From Microbulbifer sp. THAF38 (GTDB lineage: Bacteria > Pseudomonadota > Gammaproteobacteria > Pseudomonadales > Cellvibrionaceae): DNA of 64,000 bases. Of this stretch, positions 60,000 to 64,000 are shown piece after piece. Where the stretch lies: NCBI RefSeq assembly GCF_009363535.1, contig NZ_CP045369.1:818501-882500 (forward strand). Direction: 5' to 3'. The translations under genes were made by a program, and so were the position numbers. The notes under the pieces were generated by a model that saw only the letters and a list, made by a program, of their open reading frames with translations, was not told the DNA's origin and ran no database searches. Each line of letters starts with the position of its first letter. The first letter of the stretch is position 1.

Positions 60000-62708
60000 A
60001 TGATCAAGACCAAACTGAGCGTTGCCATTGCAGCACTGGGCACCATCGCCAGCTCTGGCGTTTTCGCCCAGGAATCTATTCCCGGACCAGAGGTTGAGGA
60101 AGTAGTTGTTACCGGTTCCCGCATTGCGCGTGACCCTCTATCCACTACTGGCCCAATCACTTTGGTTGACTCTGAAGCTATCCAGCGTTCCGGTGTGGGT
60201 ACCATTGATGAGCTGCTTAACCAGCTTCCATCCATGGGTACTACCGGTATCAATGCCAACGACAACAATGGCGGTGCTGGTCTGTCATTTGTGGACCTGC
60301 GTAACCTAGGTTCTGCACGTACCTTGGTACTGGTTAATGGCCGTCGCTTTGTATCCTCCAGCTCTGGCGTAAGCTCTGCAGTGGATATGAACAATATCCC
60401 GGTAGATATGATCGACCGTATCGAAGTTCTGACCGATGGCGCCTCCGCCGTATATGGTTCTGACGCGGTAGCCGGCGTAATCAACGTGGTCATGAAAGAT
60501 TCTTTCGATGGGGTTCGCATAAATGCCCGCGCTGGCGCGACCGAAGCTGGCGGCGGCGAGAATGGTGAGCTGTCCATTACCTTTGGTAAGGAATTCGATC
60601 GCGGCCAATTCATTGGTAACGTTACCCACAGTCAGCGTGACGAAATCACTTACAAAGACCGTGATTGGGCAGGACTGCAGAGCTCTATGTCCTCTACCGG
60701 TAATATCTTCACCAACTACGGAGCATTCAGTGTCGGTGAGGATGGAAAGACACTTGGGGATTATTCTAGCTATGACATTGGCCAGTATATGTGGCTGTCA
60801 GGCGCTATGGAACGTACCAGCCTCACCGGTAGCGGTACTTTCTCTATCAATGACTACATCGAGTTTTACGGTGAAGGTTCTTACACCCTAAAAACCACCA
60901 ACCAACAACTGGCCGCTCAGCCAATGTATGCGGGTAATGGTTTTAATCTCACTGCCGACCATCTGTCCGATGAGGTTCAATCGCAACTGTCTGAAGCTTG
61001 GCAGGAAGCAGAAGATGCCTACCAGATAGAGCTCGCTGCATATAACGCCGCATTGGCAGAGTGGGAATCCCAAGGCAGCCCTAAAGACCTTGAACCTTCC
61101 AAGCCAGTAGCGACTCACGGAGACACATGGCAGGACGGTTTATCTGATGTCCGCCTGCGCCCAGTTTCAGGTGGCACCCGTGACTATGAGCAGAAGACCG
61201 AAACCTACCGTCTTCTCGGCGGTCTACGCGGTGACCTGGCGAATGGCTGGGGCTGGGATACCTTCCTGAGCTACGGCAAAAATGAAGGTGAAAACACCAC
61301 TAACAATTCCTACAATAAAACCCTGCTCCAGCAAGTGCTTGATGGAAACAGCGGCATTGCTGAAGAGAACATTCAGTTCCTTGGTGGTATGAGCGATGAG
61401 GTCATCGACTACATCAGCTATACCGACCGCGAAGATAATGAGTATGAAATGCTCAACTTCGGTGCCAGCCTGACCGGCGACATTGAAGCCATTCAGTTCC
61501 AGGGCGGCGCATTGGGTTTTGCCTCAGGCATTGAGTACCGTAAAGAGTCTGGTGAGTTCACCCCAAGCGAAGAGACGCAAAGTGGTGCAACTTTCGGTAA
61601 CCAGCAGGATGCCACTTCTGGCGATTTCGCTGTAACAGAGGTATTCGCAGAGTTTAACCTGCCAATCCTGGCAGGCCTTAAGTTCGCGGAAGAACTGTCC
61701 CTTGACGCGGCGATACGTTATTCGGATTACGACACCTTTGGCGGCCAAGCTACATATAAGCTCGGTGCTGTATATGCGCTAACAGAAAACCTGCGTTTCC
61801 GCGGCAGTGTTTCTACTGCATTCCGCGCTCCAGGTATCTACGAGCTGTACAGTGGTACTGCCCAGAGCTACAGCTATCTGATCGACCCATGTGATACCAG
61901 CAGCAACAATACTGCGGGGCAAGGTAGTAACTGTGATATGGTCAGCGCCGGCTTCAGCCAAGCTGGTTCCCAGGTACCCACCAATATTGGTGGTAACCAA
62001 GACCTGCAGCCGGAAAAATCCAAAAGCTACACTGCTGGCATCGTTTGGACTCCGAGCTTCACCGAAGATCTGTCCATCACCTTGGATTACTTCGATATCC
62101 GAATTAAGGACGCTATCACTTCTGCCGATACACAGAAGATTTTGGACGATTGTTACCGCGATGGTATCAGCTCAGCCTGTGAACTGGTTCGCCGTGGCGA
62201 CAGCGAGCAGATTGAGTACCTGGAAGGTTCCCTGCAAAACATTGGCGAAATTAATACCAAAGGTCTCGACCTGGATATAGTGCAGAACTTCCACTACGAC
62301 ACCGGCAAACTGGCTCTGCGCGCTCAGGCAACCCACCTGCTGGAGTACGAGGAATTTAACTCTGAAACTGGCGAAACTTCTGACTATGTAGACTACATAG
62401 GAACAAGTAGCAGTGCCTATACCAAATGGCGCGGCCTGGCCAGCGCAACCTGGTATGCTGACAACTGGGACTTCGGTGCCGACGTACAGTACATCGGTGA
62501 TGGTCACAGCCCTTATGTAAATGTCCCCTCCCACACCTACCTGAATTTGAAGGCGGGTTGGGATGTGAACGAATCCATGCGCTTAACCGCTGGTATCGAC
62601 AATGTGACCGACCGTGACCCGTCTTACACTTCAACCTATGACGATGTAAACGGCACTTACGACTTCCAGGGCCGCTATGCCTGGGCTGGAGTTACTTATC
62701 AGTTTTAG
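60000..62708 (+). CDS. TonB-dependent receptor (third)
   Basis: Outer-membrane active transporter of 902 residues. Signal cleaved after VFA (residue 23); TonB box-like EEVVVTGSR (33-41); plug with VDLRNLGSARTLVLVNGRRF; barrel ending in YQF. One surface loop (about residues 325-375) contains a helical, Glu/Ala-rich insert (AYNAALAEWES) that is uncommon in classical siderophore receptors. The ribosome binding site is weak. Its GC content is higher than that of the DNA on either side, and it is flanked by IS material on both sides. Confidence 0.94.
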   Translation: MIKTKLSVAIAALGTIASSGVFAQESIPGPEVEEVVVTGSRIARDPLSTTGPITLVDSEAIQRSGVGTIDELLNQLPSMGTTGINANDNNGGAGLSFVDLRNLGSARTLVLVNGRRFVSSSSGVSSAVDMNNIPVDMIDRIEVLTDGASAVYGSDAVAGVINVVMKDSFDGVRINARAGATEAGGGENGELSITFGKEFDRGQFIGNVTHSQRDEITYKDRDWAGLQSSMSSTGNIFTNYGAFSVGEDGKTLGDYSSYDIGQYMWLSGAMERTSLTGSGTFSINDYIEFYGEGSYTLKTTNQQLAAQPMYAGNGFNLTADHLSDEVQSQLSEAWQEAEDAYQIELAAYNAALAEWESQGSPKDLEPSKPVATHGDTWQDGLSDVRLRPVSGGTRDYEQKTETYRLLGGLRGDLANGWGWDTFLSYGKNEGENTTNNSYNKTLLQQVLDGNSGIAEENIQFLGGMSDEVIDYISYTDREDNEYEMLNFGASLTGDIEAIQFQGGALGFASGIEYRKESGEFTPSEETQSGATFGNQQDATSGDFAVTEVFAEFNLPILAGLKFAEELSLDAAIRYSDYDTFGGQATYKLGAVYALTENLRFRGSVSTAFRAPGIYELYSGTAQSYSYLIDPCDTSSNNTAGQGSNCDMVSAGFSQAGSQVPTNIGGNQDLQPEKSKSYTAGIVWTPSFTEDLSITLDYFDIRIKDAITSADTQKILDDCYRDGISSACELVRRGDSEQIEYLEGSLQNIGEINTKGLDLDIVQNFHYDTGKLALRAQATHLLEYEEFNSETGETSDYVDYIGTSSSAYTKWRGLASATWYADNWDFGADVQYIGDGHSPYVNVPSHTYLNLKAGWDVNESMRLTAGIDNVTDRDPSYTSTYDDVNGTYDFQGRYAWAGVTYQF

Positions 62709-62731
62709 AAGCTTTCATAAATTTGAATAAT

Positions 62732-62762
62732 CCGGGGGCTATTCAGCCCCCCTTTTTTTTCT
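62732..62762 (+). terminator. Intrinsic terminator of the third TBDR gene
   Basis: GGGGGCT (62734-62740) and AGCCCCC (62745-62751) with loop ATTC, then C and a run of nine T. Confidence 0.92.
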
Positions 62763-62809
62763 AAATTTTTTCTTCAGCGCAATGCACAATTAGCAGTTAT
62801 TTCATGTGA

Positions 62810-63536
62810 CTAAATGAAAAAAAGCACTATAAAAGGATAAGAGACTATGTCATCCAATTACAAACGGCTGTTATTTTCCTTTTATATTGAAGGCCTCTCA
62901 ATTTTCTAGCGACGGGAATACCTTCTGAACTTTCTAGCATCCTGCGTTGAGGCTCTTTTTTCTATTCTTCCTGTGCGGACAGATAAGGTCAACTCCCCAA
63001 CTCAACAGGCTGTCTCGAAGGGGGGCTGAATCCTTAGCCCTGTCATATATTGAGCAATGAATCTTTGTGCTTTTATACAGTATATCAAGTAATTTTTGTA
63101 AGGAATTTATGGAAAGGCTGACGTAATGGAGTATCCTCGTGATCGGCTGCCATCGCCCACTTTGAGCCCCTATCTGGTTTGGGTTTCCCAATTTTATCCC
63201 CCTTTTGTTTACTGGTAAAAATCTGTCATTAAATAAGATCTCCTTCTGATCAAGAAAGGGTTGTTGGTCTAGTTACTCCAGAAAATTTATTTACGATCGC
63301 AGCCAAACTACGTTTTCCTCCCCCAGTTGAAGCATTTTTCAGCAAGTACTAAGTGATGGATAGTGAGAAGAAATATATTTCGGTCGTGTTCCAGAGCAGA
63401 AAACCCTTAAGGCGCCTTTAAAACATGCTCTATTATTGCTGGCCTTTTGGCCTCCTACTCCTCGTTTGGGACCGGAAATGCAAGGATCGATCAAAGCCCA
63501 TTGATCCATGATTAATTTAGATTTGAATTGGCTCAT
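62810..63536 (-). pseudogene. Decayed IS5-family transposase
   Basis: Read on the minus strand from 63536, the translation follows IS5-family transposases nearly end to end: MDQWALIDP and PKRGVGGQKASNNR, YPSLSTC, then after stops GEENVVWL and NKRGIKLGN, then DRAKDSAPLRDSLLSWGVDL and CPHRKNRKK. Near 62936 the frame shifts to give DARKFRRYSRR and KIER. At least five in-frame stops interrupt it (the first, TGA at 63339-63341, replaces the usual Trp after STC). No intact terminal repeats were found. An old, dead insertion. Confidence 0.8.
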
Positions 63537-64000
63537 AACTGCTGGTTTTTTTATGTGCAGCTGTGTGCGAGAGTGGCCGATTTCAAATTGTGGAGCAGCT
63601 CTAACAGTTCTGTAATTACTTCTGGGAGTGAGCGGCTTTTATAGGGTTGTAAATATGGTGCCGTTAGTTCTCGTTATTTAGGTAGTATTTCATCTGTGTT
63701 TCTCTTGGTTAGTAGAGAATCTGACACTATCAGTTGAGCCCTTCATTACCAATTGTACTTATTATCCGAAATCAAATAATATTAATTTTTGGTGGTTTCT
63801 TTTTAATAAGCTGTGTAATTTTAGAAGCTGTATTTCATTACATATAGGTTGCTACGACCCTCCCATATTTGTGTTGTCATTAACTTTCTTGCTTGAATTG
63901 CAATGATGATTTTTCGCTCCTAAACAAGTAGTAAGCACCATTTGGGTTTTTAGTGAAGGTTGAGGAGTAAATATATTAAGGTGATATCTGGGGTTGGATG
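63537..64000. other. AT-rich gene-free end of window
   Basis: I see no coding frame, tRNA or clear repeat in these 464 bases. The region upstream of the dead transposase may include its lost right end. Confidence 0.4.

Noticed and set aside
62847..62909. Tiny plus-strand frame beginning ATGTCATCC with AGGA upstream
   Set aside because: Only about 20 codons; it lies antisense to the decayed IS5-family transposase, which accounts for the sequence better.

Overview
The window reads as chromosome of a marine, aerobic gammaproteobacterium, most likely of the Microbulbifer/Cellvibrionales type. This rests on gene content only: a proteobacterial class GN sortase with its VIT/von Willebrand target, a homodimeric-type aceEF operon, dapA-bamC, a miaE-type hydroxylase, fabV, HiPIP, an RND pump, and several large TonB-dependent receptors (TBDRs). 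No rRNA, tRNA, CRISPR array or prophage was seen.

Layout. 1-1.7 kb: the 3' end of a large, probably extracytoplasmic protein. 1.7-2.4 kb: gene-free, with a candidate structured RNA. 2.4-5.4 kb: VIT/vWA sortase substrate plus class GN sortase. 5.4-10.2 kb: pyruvate dehydrogenase aceE-aceF behind a perfect palindromic operator and a structured leader. 10.5-11.4 kb: three tandem small cysteine-containing lipoproteins. 11.5-13 kb: a PLOD-like glycosyltransferase and a small membrane protein. 13-18.8 kb: RND efflux operon with a divergent AraC regulator. 18.8-21.6 kb: HiPIP and an M6 metalloprotease. 21.9-30.1 kb: one long minus-strand unit (HlyD-type adaptor, ABC ATPase, two MacB-like permeases, secreted NTF2-like protein, sigma-54 activator, histidine kinase). 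It starts at a consensus sigma-54 promoter with a heptamer array in the enhancer position. 30.3-41.3 kb: SulP transporter plus universal stress protein, class V aminotransferase with a divergent Lrp regulator, DUF2238 protein, MiaE, thioesterase, FabV, aldo/keto reductase, DUF2789, acyltransferase. 41.4-46.1 kb: dapA-bamC-MBL hydrolase and two tandem TauE/SafE permeases. 46.3-49.4 kb: POT peptide transporter and a transglutaminase/TPR lipoprotein. 49.7-62.7 kb: three TBDRs interleaved with a TPR-sulfotransferase, a small lipoprotein and an intact IS30-family element. 62.7-64 kb: gene-poor DNA holding a decayed IS5-family transposase.

The clearest regulatory story is the sigma-54 exporter unit, where promoter, presumptive enhancer, activator and sensor kinase all lie at one locus. 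The least explained protein sets are the three small lipoproteins and the TPR-sulfotransferase among the TBDRs. The right end (about 56-64 kb) is AT-richer, carries IS elements and looks like accessory DNA. All functional statements come from motif and family recognition by eye; no database search was run.
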